From positions 1-17,497 of the forward strand of contig JAAYUR010000250.1 of NCBI GenBank assembly GCA_012517645.1: a DNA stretch of 17,497 nucleotides. Direction: 5' to 3'. Source of the DNA: Treponema sp. GTDB taxonomy: Bacteria; Spirochaetota; Spirochaetia; Treponematales; UBA12059. The translations under genes were made by a program, and so were the position numbers. Position 1 is the stretch's first letter. The number at the start of each line of letters is the position of its first letter. This document shows positions 1-8,111 of this stretch, in pieces. The notes beneath the pieces are model-generated. The model was not told where the DNA came from, searched no databases, and saw only the letters and a list, made by a program, of their open reading frames with translations.

Positions 1-1
1 A

Positions 2-760
2 GCCCGGGTCCACCTCAAGGTCGACACGGGGATGTCCCGCCTGGGCATACATCCTGACGAGGCGCCGGGAGCGGCCCGGGAGATCGCGGCTTTGCCGGGG
101 CTCGAGCTCGAGGGGGTTTTCTCCCACTTCGCGGCCTCCGACGCCGCGGATCCCGAGTTCTCCCGGGAACAGCTGGCCCTATACCGATCCGTCCTGGCCC
201 GCATCGAGGATTCGGGTATCCGGATCCCCCTGCGCCACATGGCCAACTCCGCGGGGCTACTGTTCCTGCCCGAAGCCCGCTTGGACATGGCCCGGCCCGG
301 GATCTCCGTGTACGGGCTCCGGGCCTCGACGGAACGGGAGAGCCTCGGGAACCTCGAGCCGGCCATGGCATTACGCGCCCGGGTAGTCCAGACACGGACC
401 GTGCCGGCGGGAACCACCGTGAGCTACGGCCGGACCTTCCGGGCGGCCCGGACGACCCGGCTGGCGGTCCTGCCCCTGGGGTACGCGGACGGGGTCTTCC
501 GGGCCCTGTCCAACCGAGGCTTTGTGGGCTTCCGGACCGGCCGGGCTCCCATCGTGGGCAGGGTCTGCATGGACCAGTGCATGGCGGACGTGACGGAGCT
601 TCCGGAGGTCCGCGAAGGGGACACGGCCACCTTCTTCGGCCCCGGGGGGCCGGCGGTCGGGGAGGTCGCGGACATGCTGGGGACCATCGACTATGAAATC
701 ACCTGCGCGGTCAACAAGAGGGTTCCGCGGATCTACACCGAGGAGGAGAGGGAATCGTGA
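2..760 (+). CDS. alr: Alanine racemase, C-terminal part (5' truncated by window edge)
   Basis: PLP-dependent enzyme that interconverts L- and D-alanine, normally to supply D-Ala for peptidoglycan. The reading frame is open from base 2, so the gene begins outside the window; about 115-120 N-terminal residues, including the PLP lysine, are missing. The visible 252 residues start with the family motif LKVDTGMSRLG, which holds the usually carbamylated Lys and the conserved Arg. They continue with RPGISVYG, SYGRTF (the catalytic Tyr, codon 425-427), LGYADG, the GRVCMDQ box and TIDYEITC near the end, whose Tyr corresponds to the second active-site Tyr. All visible catalytic positions are intact. 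The stop overlaps the GTG start of the next gene (GTGA), so translation is probably coupled. Because the neighbours are peptide hydrolases and a decarboxylase, this copy may work in D-Ala catabolism rather than supply (inference). Confidence 0.96.
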   Translation, partial: ARVHLKVDTGMSRLGIHPDEAPGAAREIAALPGLELEGVFSHFAASDAADPEFSREQLALYRSVLARIEDSGIRIPLRHMANSAGLLFLPEARLDMARPGISVYGLRASTERESLGNLEPAMALRARVVQTRTVPAGTTVSYGRTFRAARTTRLAVLPLGYADGVFRALSNRGFVGFRTGRAPIVGRVCMDQCMADVTELPEVREGDTATFFGPGGPAVGEVADMLGTIDYEITCAVNKRVPRIYTEEERES

Positions 761-1557
761 ACAAGCTTTATATCAGCGCGGACATCGAGGGCGTCAGCGG
801 CATCGTCGACTGGAAGGAAACGGACACCGGGGACTTCCAGTCCGCGTATTTCCGGGCCCAAATGACCCGGGAAGTTCGGGCCGCCTGCGAGGCGGCCCTG
901 GACGCGGGGGTGACGGACGTCCTGGTCAAGGACGCCCACGGTTCGGGAAGGTCCATCGATCCCTCGGCCCTGCCCCGGAACGCCTGCATCCTCCGCTCCT
1001 GGACCCGGGATCCCCTGGTCATGATGGGAGGCTTCGACTCCAGCTTTGACGGCGTCTTCTTCATCGGATACCACTCCATGGCCGGCAGCGGAGGCAATCC
1101 CCTGTCCCATACCATGGACCTGAACGTGCAGGAGCTCCGGATCAACGGAAGACCCGTCTCGGAGTTCGTGATCAACGCGTATACCGCCGCCTCCATGGGG
1201 GTGCCGGTCCTGCTCTTGACCGGGGACCGGGAGCTCTGTGAAACCGCCAAGGAATACAACCCGAACATCATAACCGTCCCGGTCTCGGAGGGAATCGGAA
1301 GCGGGTCGGTCTCGATACACCCGGACCTAGCGGCCGAGCGGATCAAGGCCGCGGCGGCTTCAGCCCTTTCCGCGGATCCGGAAACGCTGCGCTTCCCCCT
1401 TCCGGATTCCTTCGAGGTCTCCATCGTCTACAAGCAACACTATCGGGCCTACCGGGCCTCGTACTACCCGGGAGCCAAGTTGGTGTCCCCCTCGGAGGTC
1501 GGCTTCCGGAGCAGGAAGTGGGAGGACATCCTCACCTTCTTCCTCTTCGTGCTGTAG
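757..1557 (+). CDS. M55 family D-aminopeptidase (DppA-like)
   Basis: Zinc aminopeptidase of family M55; characterised DppA cleaves D-Ala-D-Ala and related D-aminoacyl peptides. The 266-residue length matches the family. Metal and catalytic positions are present in order: the opening YISADIEGVSG gives Asp9 and Glu11, VKDAHG gives His61, GYHSMAG gives His106, LSHTMD gives the likely nucleophile His118, and VSEFVINAY gives Glu136. The GTG start at 757 is supported by an AGGAGG Shine-Dalgarno at 741-746 and by the 4-base overlap with alr. No signal peptide is seen, so the protein is probably cytoplasmic. D-Ala released here could be racemised by the Alr encoded immediately upstream. M55 proteins also occur with peptide transporters, but none is visible here. 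The family call is firm; the exact substrate is inferred. Confidence 0.93.
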   Translation: MNKLYISADIEGVSGIVDWKETDTGDFQSAYFRAQMTREVRAACEAALDAGVTDVLVKDAHGSGRSIDPSALPRNACILRSWTRDPLVMMGGFDSSFDGVFFIGYHSMAGSGGNPLSHTMDLNVQELRINGRPVSEFVINAYTAASMGVPVLLLTGDRELCETAKEYNPNIITVPVSEGIGSGSVSIHPDLAAERIKAAAASALSADPETLRFPLPDSFEVSIVYKQHYRAYRASYYPGAKLVSPSEVGFRSRKWEDILTFFLFVL

Positions 1558-1566
1558 GGGCGGGCG

Positions 1567-2835
1567 ATGGCTCACCTTCACTTCGACGGCTGCGACGTCC
1601 TGGAACTGGCCCGGGAGTTCGGGACTCCCCTGTACGTCCTTTCGGAGGACCGTATTCGAGGCCGGATCCGGGAGCTCCGGGAGACCTTCCTGGACCGTTG
1701 GCCGGGGACCTCCGCGGCCTACGCCTCCAAGGCCCTCCAGACCCTGGACGTATGCCGCATCGTCGCTTCGGAAAATCTGGACCTGGACGTAGTCTCCGGC
1801 GGGGAACTCTACGCGGCCCTCAAGGCGGGCTTCCCCCCGGAGAGGATCCACTTCCACGGCAATTCGAAAACCCCCGAGGAGATCCGCATGGCCCTGGACG
1901 CAGGGGTTGGACGGCTCATCGTGGACAATCGGACCGAGCTGGAGATCCTGGACCGGGAAGCGCGGTCCCGGGGGATCCGGGCGCCCATCCTCTTCCGGGT
2001 TACCCCGGGGGTGGACAGCCATACCCACCAGTACATGTCCACGGGAGACCTTGACTCGAAGTTCGGCATCCCCCTGGATCCTTCGGTTCGGGACCAATAC
2101 ATCGGCGCGGCCTTGGGAATGGCGGGGGTGGAGCTCCGGGGTTTCCACTTCCACGTGGGCTCCCAGATTTTCTCCAACGAGTCCCACCGGAAGGCCCTGC
2201 GGATCGTGGCGGGCCTGGCCGCGGAAGTCCGGGAACGCTACGGGCTCGAAACCCGGGAACTCATCCTGGGAGGGGGCTTCGCGACCCGGTATACGGGCAA
2301 GGACAAGCCGGAGCCCCTGGCCTACTATACCGACGCCCTCATGGAGGACCTCCGGAACCTCTGCGCCGAGTCGGGCTTGCCGATGCCGCGGGTAGGCATC
2401 GAACCCGGCCGCTGGATCGTGGCGGAGGCGGGGATCACCCTGTACACCGTAGGTTCCGTCAAGGAGATCCCGGGAGTGCGGACCTACGTCGGGGTGGACG
2501 GAGGCATGCCGGACAACATCCGCCCCGCCCTGTACGGGGCCGAGTACGAGGCGACCGTCGCGGACCGGCATGACGCCCCCCGGGACCGGGTTGTGACGGT
2601 CGCGGGAAAGTGCTGCGAATCCGGGGACATCCTGATCCGGGACATCCCTCTCCAGGACCCCCGGCCCGGGGACGTCCTGGCGATGTTCACCACCGGGGCC
2701 TATACCCACTCCATGGCGAGCAACTACAACCGCCTGCCCCGGCCGGCCATGGTCCTGGTCCGGGGCGGGAAAGCCCGGCTCTCGGTGCGCAGGGAGACCT
2801 TCGAGGACCTGACGGCCCGGGAGCTCCTCTCGTGA
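1567..2835 (+). CDS. lysA: Diaminopimelate decarboxylase (PLP fold type III)
   Basis: Decarboxylates meso-diaminopimelate to L-lysine. The 422-residue protein has every hallmark: the PLP lysine in AYASKAL (Lys55), FHVGSQ (His196), the glycine loop GGG at 235-237, EPGR at 279-282, RPALYGA (Arg319, Tyr323), the active-site CES at 350-352 from the partner subunit, and GAYTHSMASNYN near residue 378. The barrel and C-terminal beta-domain are both complete. ATG 1567 lies 9 bases after the M55 stop, with a GGGGCGGG ribosome-binding stretch in front. The substrate-binding Arg and Tyr residues favour DapDC over ornithine/arginine decarboxylases, but carboxynorspermidine or D-amino-acid decarboxylase activity in this superfamily cannot be excluded by eye. 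Its place between D-peptidase and dipeptidase genes suggests that it may process DAP recovered from murein as well as DAP from biosynthesis (inference). Confidence 0.94.
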   Translation: MAHLHFDGCDVLELAREFGTPLYVLSEDRIRGRIRELRETFLDRWPGTSAAYASKALQTLDVCRIVASENLDLDVVSGGELYAALKAGFPPERIHFHGNSKTPEEIRMALDAGVGRLIVDNRTELEILDREARSRGIRAPILFRVTPGVDSHTHQYMSTGDLDSKFGIPLDPSVRDQYIGAALGMAGVELRGFHFHVGSQIFSNESHRKALRIVAGLAAEVRERYGLETRELILGGGFATRYTGKDKPEPLAYYTDALMEDLRNLCAESGLPMPRVGIEPGRWIVAEAGITLYTVGSVKEIPGVRTYVGVDGGMPDNIRPALYGAEYEATVADRHDAPRDRVVTVAGKCCESGDILIRDIPLQDPRPGDVLAMFTTGAYTHSMASNYNRLPRPAMVLVRGGKARLSVRRETFEDLTARELLS

Positions 2836-3830
2836 GGCCCGAGGCCCTCGCGCTCCACCGGGATGCCGTGGTGGTGGACGGACACTGCGACTCGGTCCTG
2901 GAGCTCCTTGGCTTCGGTTTCGACGGCCGGGTCGAAGAGCCCCGGGACCTGGCCGTCCGGGGAAGCCGGGGGCACGCGGACATCCCCCGGCTGCTTGAAG
3001 GAGGGGTGACCGCCCAGTTCTTCGCCCTGTTCACCGACGACGGATACGTACGGGACGCCCCCGCACACACGCTCCGGATGCTCGCGGCGATGGAGGATCT
3101 CTTCAGCCGCTCGGATCGGGTCCGGCTCGCCCTCTCCGCCCGGGACGTCCTTGAGGCCAAGGCGCAAGGCGGGCTGGCCGCCTTCCTGGGCATCGAGGGG
3201 GGAGAGGCGATCGGGGAAAGCCTGTCCGGACTGCGGGACTTCTACGACCGGGGCGTGCGCCTCCTGGGGCTTACCTGGAACCGTCGCAACGCCCTGGGCC
3301 GGGGAGCCGCCGCGGAAGGGTCCGGGGGGCTTACGGACTTCGGCCGGAGGGTCGTCGCCGAGATGGAGAGGCTGGGCATGATCGTGGACGCCTCCCACCT
3401 CTCCGACGAGGCTCTCCAGGACCTGCTCGCCGTGGCGCGGCGGCCCGTCGTCGCCTCCCACTCCAACTCCAGGGCGGTCCGGGACCACCGGCGCAACCTG
3501 ACGGACCCCCAGGCGGAGGGCATAGCGGATACGGGGGGGCTCGTGGCGCTCACCTTCGCGGGAAGCTTCGTGGACGAGGTTCCGGACACGGTGAGCCTGT
3601 CCCGGTTCCTGGATCACCTGGACCACCTGGTATCGGTGATCGGGGTGGACCATGTGGGGCTGGGGTCGGACTTCGACGGCTACCAGGACAAGAACGGGAT
3701 CGTCCTCAAGGACTGCTCGGAGTTCCCCCGGCTGACCGAGGCCCTCCTGGACCGGGGCTACGCGCCGGAGGAAGTTCGTGCCGTCCTGGGAGGGAACTGG
3801 ATGCGGGTCATCCGGGATGTTTTAGGATAG
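2832..3830 (+). CDS. Membrane dipeptidase family (peptidase M19)
   Basis: Binuclear-zinc dipeptidase of family M19, whose members hydrolyse L,L and L,D dipeptides. Numbering from the GTG at 2832 (332 residues), the metal ligands are His18 and Asp20 in DGHCDS, Glu122 in LGIEGGE, His189 in DASHLSD, His210 in VASHSNSR, and Asp280 in GLGSDFDGY. The C-terminus LGGNWMRV is also typical. The frame stays open upstream to 2610, but that part lies inside lysA and carries no M19 signature. The GTG start gives a GTGA overlap with the lysA stop, a GGGAG box at 2819-2823 and a normal family length. There is no signal peptide or GPI-type tail, so despite its family name the enzyme is probably cytoplasmic. 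Bacterial relatives can cleave L-Ala-D-Glu, which would fit murein peptide breakdown with the three genes upstream (inference). Its 3' end overlaps the convergent DUF115 gene by 9 bases. Confidence 0.94.
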   Translation: MRPEALALHRDAVVVDGHCDSVLELLGFGFDGRVEEPRDLAVRGSRGHADIPRLLEGGVTAQFFALFTDDGYVRDAPAHTLRMLAAMEDLFSRSDRVRLALSARDVLEAKAQGGLAAFLGIEGGEAIGESLSGLRDFYDRGVRLLGLTWNRRNALGRGAAAEGSGGLTDFGRRVVAEMERLGMIVDASHLSDEALQDLLAVARRPVVASHSNSRAVRDHRRNLTDPQAEGIADTGGLVALTFAGSFVDEVPDTVSLSRFLDHLDHLVSVIGVDHVGLGSDFDGYQDKNGIVLKDCSEFPRLTEALLDRGYAPEEVRAVLGGNWMRVIRDVLG

Positions 3831-5645
3831 GATCTTCCGGTGGTAGGCCGCGGAGTCCCGGATCTCCCGATAGACCGCCTCGGACCGTTCCAGGGCCTCT
3901 TCCAGGGTGCGGGCAGGCCTGCCCAGCAGGCTATCCAAGTCGGGAAGCAAAAAGCCCGCGATCTCCTTGGCCTCGTTTTCCAGGAGGTCCCGGTCGGCCC
4001 GGTCCAGGAGCCTTAGGGCCTCCGAGGGATCCCGGCCTTCCCGGGCGACCCTCCGGGCCCGGGCCGCTATGTCCAGGGCGCTTCCCGCCTTGGCTTCCAG
4101 GTCCGAAAGGAGTCCCAGGATCCGGCTTCGGGCGTCCGAGGGAGCCGTGTCTCCGCCCGCGGACGTCCCCTCCTCTAGTCTCAGGGTTTCCAGCGCCTCC
4201 TCGACGCGATCCCGGGCGGGGGGCCGGGACAGGAGGGCCTCCGGGGGCTCGAAGGGCATGCCCGGGATGGCCAGCCCCCTGGAGGAGAGGTTCCGGGTAG
4301 GGCACTCGGGGTGGCGGAGCATTCGGCTCTCGAACCACCAGGAGTACAGGGCCAGGCGCTCGTCGGTGCGGACCGTGCCGCCGTCGTTGGCCCGGGCTTC
4401 CCGGGGCCGGGCGCCCGCGTAGGCCTCGTACAGGAACGTAGCCGGCGGGCGGAGCCTTCGGCCCTCGGCCAAAGCTTTCTGTTCGAAACGGCTGGCCCGG
4501 GCGTGGGTTCGTCCCCCGGGGAAGCCCAGGTCCAGGCCCGCCATGTAGATCGGACTGCAGCCGATCACCCGGGCGAAGTCCCAGGCCGTGGTCGCCACGG
4601 AGCCCCCGGCTCCCAGCTTGCCCTTGGAGCCCCCCGCCCGGCCCTCCGCGAAGGTCCCCAGGGGGTACAGGGACGCGCAGAGCCGCACCGAGGCGAAGGG
4701 CATCCGGAGGACCGAGGGCCAGACGGCGGCTTCCGTGACCAGGACGGATCGGGCGGCGCGGCAGCGATCCAGGTGGCGGGAATTCCAGTACTGGGGATCC
4801 ACCACGACCAGGAAGTCCGGCTCGATCCCGGCCCGCAGGACGCTCCGGAGGGCCGTGTCCACGCAGACCAGGACGGCCCGCTCCCGCAGGGCCGGCAGGA
4901 GGGGAAGGACCTCGTCCAGGCTGGGTCCGGCGGCGGCGACCAGGGCGGGAATTCCCCTGAATAGGCCCTCCAATCCGGCGACCCCGGGGCGGCGGGGGAT
5001 CTCGTCCAGGTTTCGGGCCAGGTTCCGTACCCAAAGGCGTCCGAAGCGCTTAAGGGTGGCGGAGTTGACGGCTTCTTTCGACTCCCAGCGAGCCAGGACG
5101 GCTCCGGCCCGGCCGTACCAGTCCGGGCACAGCTCCGCCTCCGCCTTGTTTTCCAGGATCCGGATCCTCCGGGTTCCCAGGCGTTCGAAGATCCAGAGGA
5201 GGCCCTCCGGGGGGCCCCCGGCCAGGATGGAAAGCCGCTCGTCCGCGAGCGGGCCTTGAAGGTCCCGCAGATCCAGGCAGGCGGCCAGGAAGGAGGGATC
5301 CGCGGAGGCCGCGACCACCCGGACCCCGGGGTTCTCGTTCAGAGCCGCCTCGACCGCGTAGAAGAGCCCCGGCCCCAGGATCACCAGGGTATCCGCTCCG
5401 GAAGCCGCGGCCGCGGCGGCAGCCTTCCGGGCCTCCCCCGCGGGGTCGTAGCGGGAATGAAGGAGACGACCCCCGGCCCGGGCCGTCGGGTGCCCCGTCG
5501 GGGTCCGGAAGGCTTCGAGGTTCGCCGCCACGGAGTCTCTGAGCAGCCGTTCAAGTTCCGGAAACCGCCGCCCCAGGGTCCGGAGGTTCCCATCCCGGAA
5601 CCCGGAGGGAGGGGTGCCGGGAGTATCCGCGGCGGAGGGGATCAT
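3822..5645 (-). CDS. DUF115 / motility-associated (Maf-like) glycosyltransferase family protein
   Basis: A 607-residue protein of the DUF115 (6-hydroxymethylpterin pyrophosphokinase MptE-like) family, annotated in spirochaetes as motility-associated factor glycosyltransferase. The first half holds a Rossmann-like strand-loop, DTLVILGPGLFYAVEAAL (about 85-102). The diagnostic DUF115 core follows: LVAAAGPSLDE (235-245), VCVDTALRSVLRAGIEPDFLVVVDPQYWN (260-288) and MAGLDLGFPGGRTHA (368-382). The last 130 residues are charged and predicted helical. There is no signal peptide or membrane segment. In Campylobacter, Maf proteins add nonulosonic acids to flagellin; in spirochaetes the target may be FlaB filaments, which are glycosylated in some treponemes (family knowledge; not proven for this gene). 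ATG 5645 overlaps the stop of the PBP gene (ATGA), so it is translated as the last cistron of the lepB-PBP operon. Confidence 0.85.
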   Translation of the reverse strand: MIPSAADTPGTPPSGFRDGNLRTLGRRFPELERLLRDSVAANLEAFRTPTGHPTARAGGRLLHSRYDPAGEARKAAAAAAASGADTLVILGPGLFYAVEAALNENPGVRVVAASADPSFLAACLDLRDLQGPLADERLSILAGGPPEGLLWIFERLGTRRIRILENKAEAELCPDWYGRAGAVLARWESKEAVNSATLKRFGRLWVRNLARNLDEIPRRPGVAGLEGLFRGIPALVAAAGPSLDEVLPLLPALRERAVLVCVDTALRSVLRAGIEPDFLVVVDPQYWNSRHLDRCRAARSVLVTEAAVWPSVLRMPFASVRLCASLYPLGTFAEGRAGGSKGKLGAGGSVATTAWDFARVIGCSPIYMAGLDLGFPGGRTHARASRFEQKALAEGRRLRPPATFLYEAYAGARPREARANDGGTVRTDERLALYSWWFESRMLRHPECPTRNLSSRGLAIPGMPFEPPEALLSRPPARDRVEEALETLRLEEGTSAGGDTAPSDARSRILGLLSDLEAKAGSALDIAARARRVAREGRDPSEALRLLDRADRDLLENEAKEIAGFLLPDLDSLLGRPARTLEEALERSEAVYREIRDSAAYHRKILS

Positions 5646-7513
5646 TCCAACACCAGCCGGATCTTGGCGCCCGGGTGTACGGGTGTCCCGGGGGGCGGGT
5701 CCTGGGAAACCACGTAGCCGTCCCCCTCGATGCTGAGCTCCAGATCCGTCCGGGTCAGGAGAGGCAGGAGGAGCCGCTTGGGTGTGCCTATAAGGTCCGG
5801 CATCGTCGGGCCGATCTGGACCGGGGCGGGTTTGGTCAGGACAATCCTGCCCGAGTGGCTCAGGGTGGGGGTGGATCCCCGGGCCAGGCCGTACAGGGTT
5901 ATGAGGCTGTCCGCGGCTTCACCGATCACCGGCGCCGCGATCCGGCCGCCGAAGGTCGATTCCCCTCGGGGTTTTACGATGGCCAGGTAGAGGACGATCT
6001 CCGGGGCGTCGGCGGGGAAGATGCCCAGGCAGGAGGCGATGAAGTCCTTGTCCGAGTACCGACCCGTTCCGGGGTCGATCATCTGGGCGGTTCCCGTCTT
6101 CACCGCCAGCCGAACCCCGGAAACGGCCGCCCGACGGCCCGTGCCGGCTTCGCCGGCCGCGGCTTCCATGGCGGTCAGTATCTTGCGGGCGGTTTCCGGG
6201 GACAGGACCCGGCGCACCGGCTGGGCGGGTTCCTCGGAGACGGTGCTGCCGTCCGGGGCCAGGACCCGGCTGACCAGCCGGGGCTTCATGAGCACCCCCC
6301 CGTTGGCGATGGCACCGGCCGCCGCGGTCATCTGGGCCGCCGTGACCAGGAGCTCCTGCCCCATGGCTATGGTGGGCTTGGACCGGAGGGACCAGGTCTT
6401 GGGATCCCTCAGGGATCCCGGACTCTCCCCGGGCAGGGGAAGGCCGGTGCGCATCCCGAAGCCGAACTCCCGGAGGATATCGTAGAAGTCCAGGGCGGAT
6501 ACCGTGTCCGACGCCTGGCCGGCGCCGGAATTGCAGGAGTATTTCAGGATCTCCGTGACCGTTACCCGTCCGTGGTTTCCCAGGCAGCGGATCCGGATGG
6601 TTTCCTCCGGCGATACGACCCGTTCGTAGGCTCCGTCGCAGTAGAAGGCCGAGCGCTCGTCGATGGCTCCGAGCTCCATGATCCCCGCCATGCTGAAGAC
6701 CTTGAACACCGAACCGGGCTCGTAGGCGTAGAGGGCCGGACGGTCGGACCAGGCGGTTTCGGGATAAGCCAGAAAATCGTTTGGGTCGAAGTCCGGCATG
6801 GAGACGTAGGCCAGTATCTCCCCCGTGGACGCCCTCTGGGCCAGGAGCATGACGGCCTCGGCGCCGTTGTCCTGCCAGGCCTTCCTGGCGATCCTCTCCA
6901 GGAGGTACTGTGCGTCCGCATCCAAGGTCAGGATCACCTGGTTGCCGTAGACTATCCCCCCGTTCTCCCCCGCCGCGGCCCGGGGGGCCAGCTCGTTCTC
7001 GTACTTGGCCTCGATTCCCCCCAGCCCGTAGTGGTCGTTCCCCACGAAACCCACCACGTGGCTGGCCAGGGTCCGCTCCGGGTAGAGCCGGCCGTGGACC
7101 TTCTCCACGATGAAGCCCGAGAGACCCCGGCGCCGCTTGAGCTCCTGGACTTCCAGGGCCCGGGAGGCGGGTATTCGCTTGACGGCGTACATAAAGTCCG
7201 CCCGGCTCGTTTCCACGGTCCGGCGGACGGAGCCGGGCTCCAGCTCCAGAAGCCGTTCCAGCTCCGCCGCGTCCTCTGTCCAGAGCTCCTTGTCCAGTTC
7301 CGGCCGCCAGACGGCGATGTTGTAGAGGTTCGTATCCACCGCCAGGGGGCGGCCGTTCCGGTCCAGGATGGATCCCCGCACGACTTCCGGGGGCTTGGCG
7401 GAGGCGGGGGAGGGGCCTTCGGACGCGAGTTTGGCGTACCGCGCCGTCACGATCGCGGCGAAGGCGGCGAGGAGTGCGATGGCCGTCCAGTACCTCAGGT
7501 GCCTTCGTTCCAT
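5642..7513 (-). CDS. ftsI: Class B penicillin-binding protein, FtsI/SpoVD-like, with C-terminal PASTA
   Basis: D,D-transpeptidase that cross-links peptidoglycan, anchored in the inner membrane with its catalytic part in the periplasm. The 623 residues comprise an N-terminal anchor (about 9-24), the dimerisation domain starting at VVRGSILDRNGRPLA (44-58), and a transpeptidase domain with SVFK (nucleophile Ser268, Lys271), SCN (326-328) and KTG (472-474). A single PASTA-type domain fills the last 54 residues (about 570-623, MPDLIGTP through PPPGTPVHPGAKI). All three catalytic motifs are intact. FtsI is preferred over the PBP2/MrdA type because of the PASTA tail and the dimerisation-domain motif, but no ftsL, mraW or mur genes adjoin, so the division role is inferred. 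The gene lies 42 bases after lepB, with a modest GGGA ribosome-binding site, and overlaps the DUF115 gene by 4 bases. Confidence 0.92.
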   Translation of the reverse strand: MERRHLRYWTAIALLAAFAAIVTARYAKLASEGPSPASAKPPEVVRGSILDRNGRPLAVDTNLYNIAVWRPELDKELWTEDAAELERLLELEPGSVRRTVETSRADFMYAVKRIPASRALEVQELKRRRGLSGFIVEKVHGRLYPERTLASHVVGFVGNDHYGLGGIEAKYENELAPRAAAGENGGIVYGNQVILTLDADAQYLLERIARKAWQDNGAEAVMLLAQRASTGEILAYVSMPDFDPNDFLAYPETAWSDRPALYAYEPGSVFKVFSMAGIMELGAIDERSAFYCDGAYERVVSPEETIRIRCLGNHGRVTVTEILKYSCNSGAGQASDTVSALDFYDILREFGFGMRTGLPLPGESPGSLRDPKTWSLRSKPTIAMGQELLVTAAQMTAAAGAIANGGVLMKPRLVSRVLAPDGSTVSEEPAQPVRRVLSPETARKILTAMEAAAGEAGTGRRAAVSGVRLAVKTGTAQMIDPGTGRYSDKDFIASCLGIFPADAPEIVLYLAIVKPRGESTFGGRIAAPVIGEAADSLITLYGLARGSTPTLSHSGRIVLTKPAPVQIGPTMPDLIGTPKRLLLPLLTRTDLELSIEGDGYVVSQDPPPGTPVHPGAKIRLVLE

Positions 7514-7555
7514 GTGATTCCCGTCGATCGGACCTTTCGATTTCCGCCCCGGGCC

Positions 7556-8059
7556 TCAGCGCCGGAGCCGGATCACCCGGCCGGCTATGTCGTCCATGCC
7601 GACCGGACCGTATTCCCGGGAATCCCGGGATTCCGGGGGATTGTCCCCCAGGAGAAAGATCGGCGCCCCCCGCGGCCCCTCCGGGTATGGAACCCCGGAG
7701 GCCGCCTCGGAGGCGACCCTCTTGACCACCCGGGTCCCGGTGGAGGGGGGGTAGGCCAGGACCGTATCCCCCGGTGCCGGATCCCCCCAGCGGAGCCAGT
7801 ACGTTCCCTCCCGGCCGGGGGTCCTGAGCCCGTACGCGCACTTGAGAACCAGGACCAGGGAGCCCCGGGATACGAAGGGTTCCATGGACCGGCCCTCGAC
7901 GATCGCCAGATCCACGGCGAAGACCTTGACCGCCAGGGCCAAGGCCACGGCCGTGAGAAGCGCCCCTCCCCCGGAGGGGAGTCGGGTTCCGGAATCGGGA
8001 GAACGGCAACCTCCGTCCTGAGGGGCCGCGCGTGCGGGCCGGGAGTTTCCATTCGACAC
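7556..8059 (-). CDS. lepB: Type I signal peptidase
   Basis: Membrane-bound Ser/Lys protease that removes signal peptides from exported proteins. Counting from the GTG at 8059 (167 residues) there is one membrane segment (about 33-49, ALLTAVALALAVKVFAV), box B with VEGRSMEP (nucleophile Ser58), box D with VVKRV (general-base Lys113), and box E with LLGDNP...DSREYGPV (GDN 138-140, DSR 146-148). It is at the short, compact end of the family. Longer frames reach ATGs at 8113 and 8131, but those would run through the divergent promoter region and add residues of no clear character. GTG 8059 follows a good promoter (TCGACA-17-TATAGT) by only about 10 bases, which implies an almost leaderless message. 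It is the first gene of the lepB-PBP-DUF115 operon. Confidence 0.9.
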   Translation of the reverse strand: MSNGNSRPARAAPQDGGCRSPDSGTRLPSGGGALLTAVALALAVKVFAVDLAIVEGRSMEPFVSRGSLVLVLKCAYGLRTPGREGTYWLRWGDPAPGDTVLAYPPSTGTRVVKRVASEAASGVPYPEGPRGAPIFLLGDNPPESRDSREYGPVGMDDIAGRVIRLRR

Positions 8060-8069
8060 GGCGCGACCT

Positions 8070-8098
8070 ACTATAATCCCCTGTCCGGCTTTTGTCGA
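8070..8098 (-). promoter_or_regulatory. Promoter for lepB operon
   Basis: On the - strand a TCGACA -35 box (8093-8098 on the + strand) is separated by 17 bases from a TATAGT -10 box (8070-8075). Each box matches the sigma-70 consensus at 5 of 6 positions. Transcription would begin near 8063, about 3-4 bases before the GTG start, leaving no room for a Shine-Dalgarno. Confidence 0.6.
8072..8077 (+). promoter_or_regulatory. Candidate -10 box for the LysM/M23 gene
   Basis: A perfect TATAAT lies 35 bases before the ATG at 8112 and overlaps the lepB -10 box on the other strand. No good -35 box is found 16-18 bases upstream (the nearest resemblance, TCGACA at 8054-8059, is only 12 bases away), so this is a partial promoter call. 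Confidence 0.45.
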
Positions 8099-8111
8099 TA
8101 AATGGAACGCC

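Noticed and set aside
2610..2831. Upstream extension of the M19 frame inside lysA
   Set aside because: The added residues are Pro/Gly-rich and non-homologous; GTG 2832 gives the normal length and a coupled GTGA junction.
3822..3830. Nine-base convergent overlap of the M19 and DUF115 genes as a special antisense arrangement
   Set aside because: Short tail overlaps are common in compact genomes and nothing else here suggests regulation.
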